Shown piece by piece: positions 1 through 8,337 of a stretch of DNA of 64,000 bases. Position 1 is the stretch's first letter. Each line of letters starts with the position of its first letter. The position numbers and the translations under genes are program-made. The notes beneath the pieces were generated by a model. It was not told the DNA's origin. It worked only from the letters and a program-made list of their open reading frames with translations, and searched no databases. The stretch is from Clostridiales bacterium (GTDB taxonomy: Bacteria > Bacillota > Clostridia > Oscillospirales > Ruminococcaceae): positions 122,042 through 186,041 of the forward strand of contig JAHZAY010000002.1 of assembly GCA_019423685.1 (NCBI GenBank). Direction: 5' to 3'.

Positions 1-2676
1 GAGAACCCTCCTGAAAATGAACAGCAGGAGGAAGGTCTGCCTGAAAGCGAGCAGCAGGGGGAGAACCTTCCTGAAAATGAGCAGAGCGGAGAAACCGAAG
101 AAAATGGAGCGGGAGAAGTTGCCCAACAGAGCGAAGAATCTGAGCCCCAGGATGCACAAGCTGCGCAAAGTCTGCAGCAGCTTTCGGTAGAGCCTGTCAT
201 GCAGCTCAAAGCATTGACCGTAGAGCCGATTATTACAGTAACCAATCCAGATGGAGAGAATGGGCAGACGAATCCAGATGGCCAGACCAATCCAGATGGC
301 CAGAACAATCCGGATGGCCAGACGAATCCAGATGGCCAGGCCAATACAGATGGAGAAGGCAACACAGCCGGTGAGAGCATTCCTGTCGAAACTTCTCCAA
401 CAGTCGAACCAGAAATCATCATTCAGGTTGAAGGCACACTGACCTTTACAGCCGATTTTAACTGGGAAGAGTTGACCCTTTCCCAGCAAACCCCAGAGCA
501 GCAAGGAAAAGAACAGACCGATCTGACCTACAGCGTGCAGTCAGCCTCTCAAAATGGAACGACCGGCAGCATCTACACCCGCATGTGGACCCTTGAACAG
601 GTCATTTCTTTGCCTGATGGCGCTGCGTTTGTCGAGGGCGACGCGGTAGTCAGCGGCAGCACCGTCCTGATCGGCGATGTGGCAGCAGTGACTGTGCAGG
701 ACAACAGCTCCGCAGGTACACTCACGGCGCAGCTGGCAGATAATGCCCTCCATCTGGTTTACCAAAAATCGTTGGAGAATTGGCAGGCTCTGACCGAAGA
801 GTCCATCTCAAACCTCGACCTTGCAGTGACACTGCACCAGGAGGCCATCGTCTGCGCACAGGAGTTTGAGCAGGGTGCGGTGGATGTCCAAGCAACCTTT
901 ACAGCGATACCGGTGACGGCGGAAAAGGAAACTCCCGCCGTCTATTCGGCTACCCTCAATGAAGATGAGGAGAATGTCATTACCCGTCAGGGACACCTCT
1001 TGCTGCCGCTGAATGGCGAAGGAGGAGAGGACGGCGAACAGACAAAGGCCAATGCCAACATAGAGGTCACCTATACGGGAGAGCCGATCTATGTAGAATC
1101 GAGCGGGAAAAAGCAACTTGCTGTTTGCTACACCATTACCATTACAAATCTCAATCAGGCCCCATCGGGTGAACCAGCACAGGACGATGGTTCTGTTTCT
1201 CTGCGCGTTGTGCAGGACTTAACAAAGAAGCTCTTTTCTGATGCAAAACCGACAGAAGAAGCGACAGAAGATCCCAATGCAACGGCAGGTGTATGGAGCG
1301 ATGGCTCCCTTACTTGGAAGAATGTACAGATTCCAGCGGGAGGAAGCTGGAGTAAGAAGGTCACTGTTTTGGTGGATTCGAAGGAAATTACCAATTACGA
1401 GACACTGCCGGAGGCACTCGAAAGTACATTAATGGTCTATGAAGCCGGTTCACAGGATCAAGACCCGATCAAAACGGTGGAAGAAACTGTCGATCTCAAA
1501 ACTTTTGTTGGGAAGACAATTATTCCGCAAGACAATCAGCAGTTGAGCAAGACAGTCTATTGGCAGGACAACAACGACGCGAGCCTGCGACCAGCAGCAG
1601 ACTGGTTTGAGAAGAATGTCGGTCTGGAATTCTGCATTGTACCAGTGGGGACAGCGGAACCGCCAGAAGATGCCCAATGGTATGATGGCGCCAAGGCGAC
1701 GGAGTTGCTCGGCATGCAGCAAGCTCCGCAGGTGGATGCAGTGGCAGAAGGCAACACCTTCAAGCTGACAGCAGACCTTCCGTCCAAGATCCAGTATGGC
1801 CAGTCCGGTGAGGAGAGTCTCCAATATCAGGTGTTCTGGAGAATGACGCCGCCGCAAAGCGGTGTGGATCACTACTGGTTTGTGGAGAACCCCGCTCAAT
1901 ATGACCCGACAGATCCGGATGGTTGGTATTACCTGCTGCGACAAGAGTTGGAGTTTGTCATCGATCTGCGCGACCAGTATCATCTGGAAAGCAAGGAAGA
2001 CGCCAAGATCAAAAATTTCTTGGAAGAGACTTTTCGCGAGCACTTTGCGCTGACCTATTTGGCCGGGAGCACCGAACAAGCTACCTTAAAATTAGATAGC
2101 GACAGTCTGTCCTGGTCGGTAGAGAAGGAAGATGGTGTGTGGAAACTGAAGGTGGAGAAGACCGTCCACTTTGATGTCCACGGCGACGGTGTACACTATA
2201 CCCTGCAGGACGATACACAACCTGTCAAGGCAGAGTTGGACGGGGTGAGCGATACGGTAGGGGATACTTTTAAGCTGGAGTACAACAACACCGCCGTGCC
2301 AAATGGCGCCAATGATACCGACAAGGCACACGCTGGCGGCACCATTATCTTAACCCGACAGGGCGAAGTGGACTATACAGCGACAAAGGTTTGGCTGGAC
2401 CCAGCTGGTGCCCAGGAGCAGCAAAGACCGGAAGGCTACTTTGAGTTGTGGCGCTACACCCAGAAGGGGGGGACAGTTCGTTCCAGCAGGCTAGCACGGT
2501 GGCCGGGCAAGCAGATAGAGCACTCGAGACCGAGAAGAATACACAGCAGGTTCAATATAATGATTTGCCAAAGTATGACCCGGACGGAAACCGGTATGTC
2601 TACGGCGTCAAGGAAATCATTACCGAAGAGGAAAGTGATACGGTCGGAAACTATGAGCAGGTCTTTGGTCGGGTAG
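1..2676 (+). CDS. Giant Cna_B-type surface adhesin, upstream part (5' end outside window, ends after a frame break)
   Basis: The frame is open from base 1, so the start codon and signal peptide lie upstream of the window. The first 60 or so residues are rich in Glu, Gln, Asn and Pro with ENLPENEQ-like repeats, followed by a tandem NPDGQT-type repeat (about 238-357), a likely stalk or spacer. After that come beta-rich extracellular domains. At least two Cna_B-like modules are visible, one starting near 1540 (SKTVYWQDNND) and one near 2370 (TATKVWLDPAG). The second is cut in mid-domain: after the seven G at 2466-2472 this frame turns into Arg/Ser-rich nonsense and stops at 2676, while the correct continuation of the Cna_B fold lies in the -1 frame. 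As written it would give a truncated secreted protein without a wall anchor. Role inferred: the tip or shaft of a sortase-assembled surface structure, because pilin and class C sortase genes follow directly. Confidence 0.85.
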   Translation, partial: ENPPENEQQEEGLPESEQQGENLPENEQSGETEENGAGEVAQQSEESEPQDAQAAQSLQQLSVEPVMQLKALTVEPIITVTNPDGENGQTNPDGQTNPDGQNNPDGQTNPDGQANTDGEGNTAGESIPVETSPTVEPEIIIQVEGTLTFTADFNWEELTLSQQTPEQQGKEQTDLTYSVQSASQNGTTGSIYTRMWTLEQVISLPDGAAFVEGDAVVSGSTVLIGDVAAVTVQDNSSAGTLTAQLADNALHLVYQKSLENWQALTEESISNLDLAVTLHQEAIVCAQEFEQGAVDVQATFTAIPVTAEKETPAVYSATLNEDEENVITRQGHLLLPLNGEGGEDGEQTKANANIEVTYTGEPIYVESSGKKQLAVCYTITITNLNQAPSGEPAQDDGSVSLRVVQDLTKKLFSDAKPTEEATEDPNATAGVWSDGSLTWKNVQIPAGGSWSKKVTVLVDSKEITNYETLPEALESTLMVYEAGSQDQDPIKTVEETVDLKTFVGKTIIPQDNQQLSKTVYWQDNNDASLRPAADWFEKNVGLEFCIVPVGTAEPPEDAQWYDGAKATELLGMQQAPQVDAVAEGNTFKLTADLPSKIQYGQSGEESLQYQVFWRMTPPQSGVDHYWFVENPAQYDPTDPDGWYYLLRQELEFVIDLRDQYHLESKEDAKIKNFLEETFREHFALTYLAGSTEQATLKLDSDSLSWSVEKEDGVWKLKVEKTVHFDVHGDGVHYTLQDDTQPVKAELDGVSDTVGDTFKLEYNNTAVPNGANDTDKAHAGGTIILTRQGEVDYTATKVWLDPAGAQEQQRPEGYFELWRYTQKGGTVRSSRLARWPGKQIEHSRPRRIHSRFNIMICQSMTRTETGMSTASRKSLPKRKVIRSETMSRSLVG
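238..357 (+). repeat. Tandem 18-bp repeat encoding NPDGQT hexapeptides
   Basis: About six imperfect copies of an 18-base unit encode TNPDGQ-type hexapeptides (variants NPDGEN, NPDGQT, NPDGQN, NTDGEG). The unit is in phase with the reading frame, so copy-number change would lengthen or shorten the stalk without breaking the frame. It is preceded at 1-90 by a looser repeat encoding ENLPENEQ-like units. Confidence 0.85.
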
Positions 2677-5600
2677 ATGGTGAGGATCAGGTGACCGACA
2701 CTGCGCCTCCAACCCAAGATCCTGATACATGGGTGAGAGATTCGCAGGATCTCATGGTCTACAACGGCGGTACCATTACCAACCGCCGAGAAGGCGGCCG
2801 CTGGTTGAGCGTCACCAAGGAGTGGGATGCCTCTTCCTTCCAGGCAGGTCTGGAGAACGTATCGGTTGAGCTCTCGCTGTATGTGCGGGAAAAATCGGAT
2901 ACCGCGACAGATGACGATTGGGAGCCGCTTCTCGACACAAACCAGCAGCAGGTCAAACTGATTTTGGATCAATTTGATACCATTCATAGCAGCCAAACCA
3001 AGTCTTTATATGTGCCGAGCTACAATGCACAGGGTAAAGCAGTGGAGTATTGGTTTAAGGAAACGGCTATCATCAACAACGGCCAGAGAATCGAGACGGA
3101 ACCAATAGACAACGGCGGAGAGAATGAGGACTTCTCCTTTAAGTTGGAGTATAACGGTCAGCAAATCAGCTTTATTGCCGACCACCCGACCCGCGAACAG
3201 ATCCAAAATGGTCATGGAACAATTATCAACCGCATTCAGGACGACATCACCTTTACCATTAAAAAGGTGTGGGAGGAAGGGACCACTCCACACGAAGTTT
3301 CGTTTGACTTGCTCCAGCAGGGACAAAATACCGATACCCGTTACGTTGGAACGGTAACGCTGGATAGCCAGGCTGATGGGGAGGGACAAACCGGCTTTTG
3401 GCAGGATGGTGAAACAGAAATTATCCTGACAGTACAGGAGGCCGGCAGATCTTCGACCGATGATGGGGAAAGTCATCCGCAGAAGAAAGAGTATCAAGTG
3501 ACCTATCAGGTGACCAAGGATGACTTTACCGAGCTTGTGATCAGCAACCTGCCGCGGTACGATGAGCACGGTTACAGCTATGAGTACATCATCCAGGAGG
3601 CAGGCGGGAATCCTACTTCCCAGGAAACGACCATCGACAAGGACGGAAACTATGAAACGACCGTTGTCAATGGACCAGGGGAAGGACACAGCATTTTGGT
3701 GCGCAAGCGCTGGATCGACAACAGCGACGTCCAGCACCGTGAACCCGTTACAGTAGTGGCCTATTATTGTAAAGGAGAGGAACCGTCGGAAGATGATCCA
3801 CGGCTCGGCGAAATTATTCTGGGAGGTACCACCGACGACTCGCAGACCCACAAGGCTTGGTACGGGTATCTGAGCTTCACTTTTGATGAGACCGAACTGG
3901 GCGAATATAATGCCGATAAAGTGTATATTCGTGAGCTGAAGATGGGTGAGCACGAGGTGGAGCTGCAAGACGATGGTGATGACCTTGTGTACACAGACCA
4001 TCACATGTACGATGTCACCTACTCGAAGGATAAAATCACAGCCGACGATTACCTCGGGGAAGAGCTCTACATCGTCACCAACCGCCGCTTAGGAACGGTA
4101 GATCTGACCGTACAAAAAACCTGGGTGGACGACGGTGCGTTGCAAAAAGCTTTGAAGAATGCCGGGGTTACCCCTGTGCTGGTGTTGGATTTTGCCCCAT
4201 CGAACTCGGCGGTTGTACCAGACAATGCCATCGATTATGAAAATGGCACCGTTACCCTTTTCCTCAATCCAGTGAAAATTCAGGGAAAAGATGGGGAGCC
4301 GGCAGCTGCCATCCAGACGATCAGCGATAGCGGGGAAAATTATTTCTTTAATCTTCCCAAATACGATGCGCAGGGACGAACGGCAAACTATACAGTCGAC
4401 GAAATGTGGTGCTTTGGCACGGATATCTCTTCGGGTGCTATTGAGCGTGCCAACTGTATGACGACAGAAGAATTGAAGGAGAAACTGAACGAAAAGAAGG
4501 GAGATGAAAACGCAGAAGCTCTGCTCAATCTGCTCAATGACCTGCAGTACAGCAAGGTAGATGGGGAGTACATTGAACACGACGAGAGCTTGCAGTCGGA
4601 TTTTCAGGAAATTGAGATTACCAATCGCCTTTCGGGCACAAAGGTAATCCATTTCCACAAAATCTGGAAAGATGCGTACGCTCAATCCCAGAACAACCGT
4701 CCGGATATCTATCTCGATATCTATGTTTGGAACGGCGAGGAGATGAAGCTTCAATACTACAACTATAGTTGGGCAGAATCGGAGAATACACCGAGCACAG
4801 GCGATTATCTAACCTGCACAGTGCCCAATTTGCCAAAGTATGACGATCAGGGGCGCGAGCTGTTCTACTATGCGATTGAGCGCGTCTCCATCGAGAATAT
4901 GGCCGATTTTGACTACACCGACCCGCAGTTCCAGTACGAAGAGACGGACTATACAGTAAATTACGAAGGTGAAAGCCCTCAGCTGCCAGAAAAGAATACA
5001 ATGCAGCTGGACGGCTGCACACTGGACGTCCTGAAGGTACACGACGGGGATGTATCGGTTTTGGAAGGCGGCACCATCATCAACAGCCTGAAAGGCCATG
5101 TGACCATCAACGGCATCAAGATTTGGAGCGCGCTGCCCAATGCCACTGAGGAAGCAGATCTTCCACCGGTAACATTTGAGGTTTACCAGTCAAAGAGTGT
5201 TCCAACGAATCAAGACGAGGCAATAACAGGTACTTTGGTCGCAGAGCTGTCGATTGAGGATTGGAACGCCCAAAGCAATGCGCACATTTCACACGAAAAT
5301 GGACAGTACAAATTTACCATCAGCGTAGCGACGGAAAATGTAGAGAGTGAAGGCTTAAAGGAGGGTGACCCGCTTCCGCTCTACGACGAAGATGGAAATC
5401 GCTACTACTACACCCTCATAGAAAACTTTGCGGAACGCACGATTGAAGGGGACAGCGAGCTGGATTGGGGCGATGTCTATACGGTAAATCAAAACTTCCA
5501 CGAGTACAGCATCACCAACACATATGCCCCGCAGAAAGGCTCTTTGGCAGTCAAGAAGCTGTTGCAGGTGGAGAAGGATCAAAAAGAGTATCCCGCCATC

Positions 5601-8276
5601 ACCATGCGTCTGTATCAGGTTGCTCCCGATGCGCAGGGTCAGTATGATAACCAACCCTCTGTCCTGTATGGGGAGCAGGTTTGGAGCTCAGATGAGGTGA
5701 ATACGGCAGCTGAGGAGAACACCTTAACTTCTTCGGCAACACTTTCCAAGGAATTTACCTTTACGGATCTTCCGATCTATGCGCCAAACGGCTATCCGTA
5801 CCAGTACTTTGTCGCGGAGGTCATCGAAGACGGCGGCTATCAGATGAACTATGAAGCGGCGGTTGTGCAGGGCGATAAGAGTGCGATCGACAAGGTTTTT
5901 GGCGATCAGTCTGCGAGCAAAAAAGTTGAGACAATCGACGGAACAACTGTGCTGCGCACAAAAGCAATTGCTGTGAAGGAAAATCTGGAGGATGGATCAG
6001 CTGCCACCCCCGCAGTGGGCGCCACCTTTGCAGATAAGTATCAAACGGGTCAACATTTAGAGTTAGTTCTTACTAAAAAATGGGTTGATCAAGATAATGC
6101 GCTGAACATTCGTCCATCGCAAGAGCAGTTTAAAGATAATTTAACTGTATGGCGCAAAGCTAATGCACAGAGCGGCCAAGGTGGAGCACCAGCAATTCTA
6201 GAAGAACAGCTGACTTCAGACAAGTATGTAATTGAAGTGACTGGCGATGAAAAAAGTAGTTCTTGGACAATTACAATTAAGGGAACGAAGGATAATCCTC
6301 TCGAGCAATATGCGCCAAACGGAATGCCGTGGATCTATGTTGTCCGGGAAAATCTGACCGGTATGGGAGCGAAAGAGTACGTCCCAACAGGTCAAAAGAC
6401 GAATGGTGGCAACAAAACGGGAGAGGTGAACAGCGAAAAGGTTTCCCCGACTGGTGAGAAGGTCACCATGCCAGACCTCATCAACTCGCTGGAGACCAGC
6501 CAATCCTTCCAGAAAAATTGGCAGAACAGCGATGGGAACCCGATTGAGGACGATTACCTCGGACTCGGCGAACTCACCATCACCGGACAGCTTTGGGTTG
6601 GAACAAAGACGAATGGAACGCCTAGCGCAATGCAGCCGGCTTCCGAGTTCTTTAGTCCTGACCTGTTGAACAAATGGTTCACTAGAGACTATTGGGGTTC
6701 AGAAGATGGAGCGGCCATCAAGAACAATGGCTTTACCGTCTCGCTGAAGACCTCCCTTGGAGGCAATGATGCAAAGACGACCATCAATCATCTGCCGAGG
6801 GTAGATGAAAATGGCAGCGAGCTGGTTTACGCGATTGTGGAGACAGAGATAAAAAACGATGCCGGCTTTAGCCAGAGCTTTACCTGGAAGTTTGAGGATG
6901 GGAAGCTGCAAGTAGCAACGGCAGACCCGGCCAACGGCTTGTTCACCCCGCAGTCGGTAACTCCCGCCAATGGCACGACAAAGGCGGTCAATCGGATGGA
7001 AACGACCCAACTGAGTGTCTCCAAAGAGTGGCTTGGCGATACCAACGAGACCAATCTGCGGCCATCTTCCATCGATGTGGTGGTCGAGCGAAAAGCGACT
7101 GCTGCCGGAAACCAGAACGACTTGCAGGAACTCAACCGCGCAACCTTGATGTCGTCCAGAACGCTGGGAGACGGATGGGAAATTGTACCGGATGACAGCG
7201 GTTCTCTGGTGTTTACCCTGAACAATGCCAACGGATGGAAGGCTACCGCGACCAATCTGCCGTCCTACGGCATAGAGGAAGGAGAGCTTGTCGTCTATAC
7301 ATACCGTTTCCGCGAACTGAAACCGGATTGGAATGAGGATAATGTGCCTTCACCTGACGAGATTCTCGACGCAGGACAGCGGTATGACGACCATTACACC
7401 GTCACCGCCTATGACGATCAGAACCACAAGATCACCAATACGCTGACCCACATGGAGGTTACTGCCGTCAAATCCTGGAAGCCGAAAGGCCTGCATGGAG
7501 ACTATGCAGAGGTGACCTTCACCCTGCAAAGCAGGACACAGGGCGCAGGAGAAGGCGGATGGGCAGATGTTGCCGGTCAGAACAAGATTGTTCTGGATGG
7601 TACAGCTGACAAAAACGGCGAGTTTGCCGCATGGCAGGCACGCTGGACCGATCTGCCGCGCAGCGATGCACAGGGTAACTCCCTTGAGTACCGCGTGCTC
7701 GAAACATTGGCAAACGGTTTGACCGAAGGGCAACAGGTGACCATCCAGTATCCGAACGCCTCCATCTCCGGTGCGACGGTCGACAAGACCTACCGCATCA
7801 CCAACATCCCACTGGGCAAGATCACCGTCACCAAAGAGGACGGCAAAGGAGCGGGGCTGTCGGGCGTTGTCTTCCAGCTGACCGACAACAACGGTTCTAC
7901 CCCCAAACAGGCGACCACCGCACAGGATGGCACGGTGACCTTTGAGCAGCTGCCGCTCTACAAGGCAGATGGTACGCCGATCACCTACACCCTGACGGAA
8001 AGCAGCACCCCGAGTGGCTATATCCAGCTCACCGAGCCAATTACCGTCTCCTTTACTGCTGCCGATGCGCCGCAAGATGGCGTCTTCTGGCAGACAGCGA
8101 ACGGTTATCTGCTGCATGAGGTCGGCTATAAGGTGGTCAACGGACAGTCCTTTGCGGTAGTTTACACCGGAGGCAGCGGATTCTATTGGCCGGGCCTTGC
8201 GGGTGCAGGAGTGGCCGCAGCGGGCGTACTCTATCTGGTTTACAGAAAGACCAGAAGCCGCAACACCGAACGATAA
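2448..8276 (+). CDS. Giant Cna_B-type surface adhesin, downstream part with cell-wall sorting signal
   Basis: This continues the adhesin in the -1 frame. The GTG at 2448 has no ribosome binding site and is only the first possible codon; real coding begins at about 2472. Roughly twelve Cna_B-like modules follow, each opening with a strand of the type V-x-K-x-W (near 2803, 3246, 3693, 4101, 4641, 5100, 5538, 6057, 6500, 7008, 7452 and 7815). Most carry the LPKYD-x-x-G-x-x-Y-x-Y motif. Such modules often form internal Lys-Asn isopeptide bonds. The last one (ITVTKEDGKGAGLSGVVF) resembles the prealbumin-like type. The C-terminus is a sorting signal: a variant motif VYTGGSG near 8160-8180, a hydrophobic helix and the basic tail YRKTRSRNTER. 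With the upstream part the protein exceeds 2,700 residues. A stretch near 6040-6300 is visibly more AT-rich than its flanks. Confidence 0.88.
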   Translation: MALHPEGGDSSFQQASTVAGQADRALETEKNTQQVQYNDLPKYDPDGNRYVYGVKEIITEEESDTVGNYEQVFGRVDGEDQVTDTAPPTQDPDTWVRDSQDLMVYNGGTITNRREGGRWLSVTKEWDASSFQAGLENVSVELSLYVREKSDTATDDDWEPLLDTNQQQVKLILDQFDTIHSSQTKSLYVPSYNAQGKAVEYWFKETAIINNGQRIETEPIDNGGENEDFSFKLEYNGQQISFIADHPTREQIQNGHGTIINRIQDDITFTIKKVWEEGTTPHEVSFDLLQQGQNTDTRYVGTVTLDSQADGEGQTGFWQDGETEIILTVQEAGRSSTDDGESHPQKKEYQVTYQVTKDDFTELVISNLPRYDEHGYSYEYIIQEAGGNPTSQETTIDKDGNYETTVVNGPGEGHSILVRKRWIDNSDVQHREPVTVVAYYCKGEEPSEDDPRLGEIILGGTTDDSQTHKAWYGYLSFTFDETELGEYNADKVYIRELKMGEHEVELQDDGDDLVYTDHHMYDVTYSKDKITADDYLGEELYIVTNRRLGTVDLTVQKTWVDDGALQKALKNAGVTPVLVLDFAPSNSAVVPDNAIDYENGTVTLFLNPVKIQGKDGEPAAAIQTISDSGENYFFNLPKYDAQGRTANYTVDEMWCFGTDISSGAIERANCMTTEELKEKLNEKKGDENAEALLNLLNDLQYSKVDGEYIEHDESLQSDFQEIEITNRLSGTKVIHFHKIWKDAYAQSQNNRPDIYLDIYVWNGEEMKLQYYNYSWAESENTPSTGDYLTCTVPNLPKYDDQGRELFYYAIERVSIENMADFDYTDPQFQYEETDYTVNYEGESPQLPEKNTMQLDGCTLDVLKVHDGDVSVLEGGTIINSLKGHVTINGIKIWSALPNATEEADLPPVTFEVYQSKSVPTNQDEAITGTLVAELSIEDWNAQSNAHISHENGQYKFTISVATENVESEGLKEGDPLPLYDEDGNRYYYTLIENFAERTIEGDSELDWGDVYTVNQNFHEYSITNTYAPQKGSLAVKKLLQVEKDQKEYPAITMRLYQVAPDAQGQYDNQPSVLYGEQVWSSDEVNTAAEENTLTSSATLSKEFTFTDLPIYAPNGYPYQYFVAEVIEDGGYQMNYEAAVVQGDKSAIDKVFGDQSASKKVETIDGTTVLRTKAIAVKENLEDGSAATPAVGATFADKYQTGQHLELVLTKKWVDQDNALNIRPSQEQFKDNLTVWRKANAQSGQGGAPAILEEQLTSDKYVIEVTGDEKSSSWTITIKGTKDNPLEQYAPNGMPWIYVVRENLTGMGAKEYVPTGQKTNGGNKTGEVNSEKVSPTGEKVTMPDLINSLETSQSFQKNWQNSDGNPIEDDYLGLGELTITGQLWVGTKTNGTPSAMQPASEFFSPDLLNKWFTRDYWGSEDGAAIKNNGFTVSLKTSLGGNDAKTTINHLPRVDENGSELVYAIVETEIKNDAGFSQSFTWKFEDGKLQVATADPANGLFTPQSVTPANGTTKAVNRMETTQLSVSKEWLGDTNETNLRPSSIDVVVERKATAAGNQNDLQELNRATLMSSRTLGDGWEIVPDDSGSLVFTLNNANGWKATATNLPSYGIEEGELVVYTYRFRELKPDWNEDNVPSPDEILDAGQRYDDHYTVTAYDDQNHKITNTLTHMEVTAVKSWKPKGLHGDYAEVTFTLQSRTQGAGEGGWADVAGQNKIVLDGTADKNGEFAAWQARWTDLPRSDAQGNSLEYRVLETLANGLTEGQQVTIQYPNASISGATVDKTYRITNIPLGKITVTKEDGKGAGLSGVVFQLTDNNGSTPKQATTAQDGTVTFEQLPLYKADGTPITYTLTESSTPSGYIQLTEPITVSFTAADAPQDGVFWQTANGYLLHEVGYKVVNGQSFAVVYTGGSGFYWPGLAGAGVAAAGVLYLVYRKTRSRNTER
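2466..2472 (+). other. G7 tract where the adhesin frame changes by -1
   Basis: In the upstream frame the codons are CAG AAG GGG GGG ACA. The Cna_B fold continues only if reading resumes at GAC (2472-2474), a -1 shift, or if one more G were present. The seven G sit as G GGG GGG relative to the incoming frame, which is the layout of a -1 slippery heptamer. Explanations are phase variation by tract-length change, slippage of ribosome or polymerase, a fixed pseudogene, or a base-calling error in a homopolymer. Sequence alone cannot choose between them. Confidence 0.85.
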
Positions 8277-8286
8277 GCACACAGCA

Positions 8287-8312
8287 GTGGAGCCGCCCTT
8301 CGGCGGCTCCAC
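8287..8312 (+). promoter_or_regulatory. GC-rich hairpin between adhesin and pilin genes
   Basis: A perfect 11-bp stem (GTGGAGCCGCC paired with GGCGGCTCCAC) closes a CTTC loop directly after the adhesin stop. No T-run follows, so it is not a classical intrinsic terminator. It may be an mRNA stabiliser, a processing site or a partial terminator that sets the ratio of the large adhesin to the pilin downstream. Confidence 0.6.
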
Positions 8313-8337
8313 CAAATGAGAAAAGGAGCGAGCAGGT

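Noticed and set aside
238..357. Short regular repeats considered as a CRISPR array
   Set aside because: Units are 18 bases without spacers and are in frame within a surface protein.
2448..2540. Programmed -1 ribosomal frameshifting as the preferred explanation at the G7 run
   Set aside because: The heptamer fits, but no Shine-Dalgarno-like stimulator at the right distance and no stable downstream hairpin or pseudoknot were seen, so it is left as one option only.
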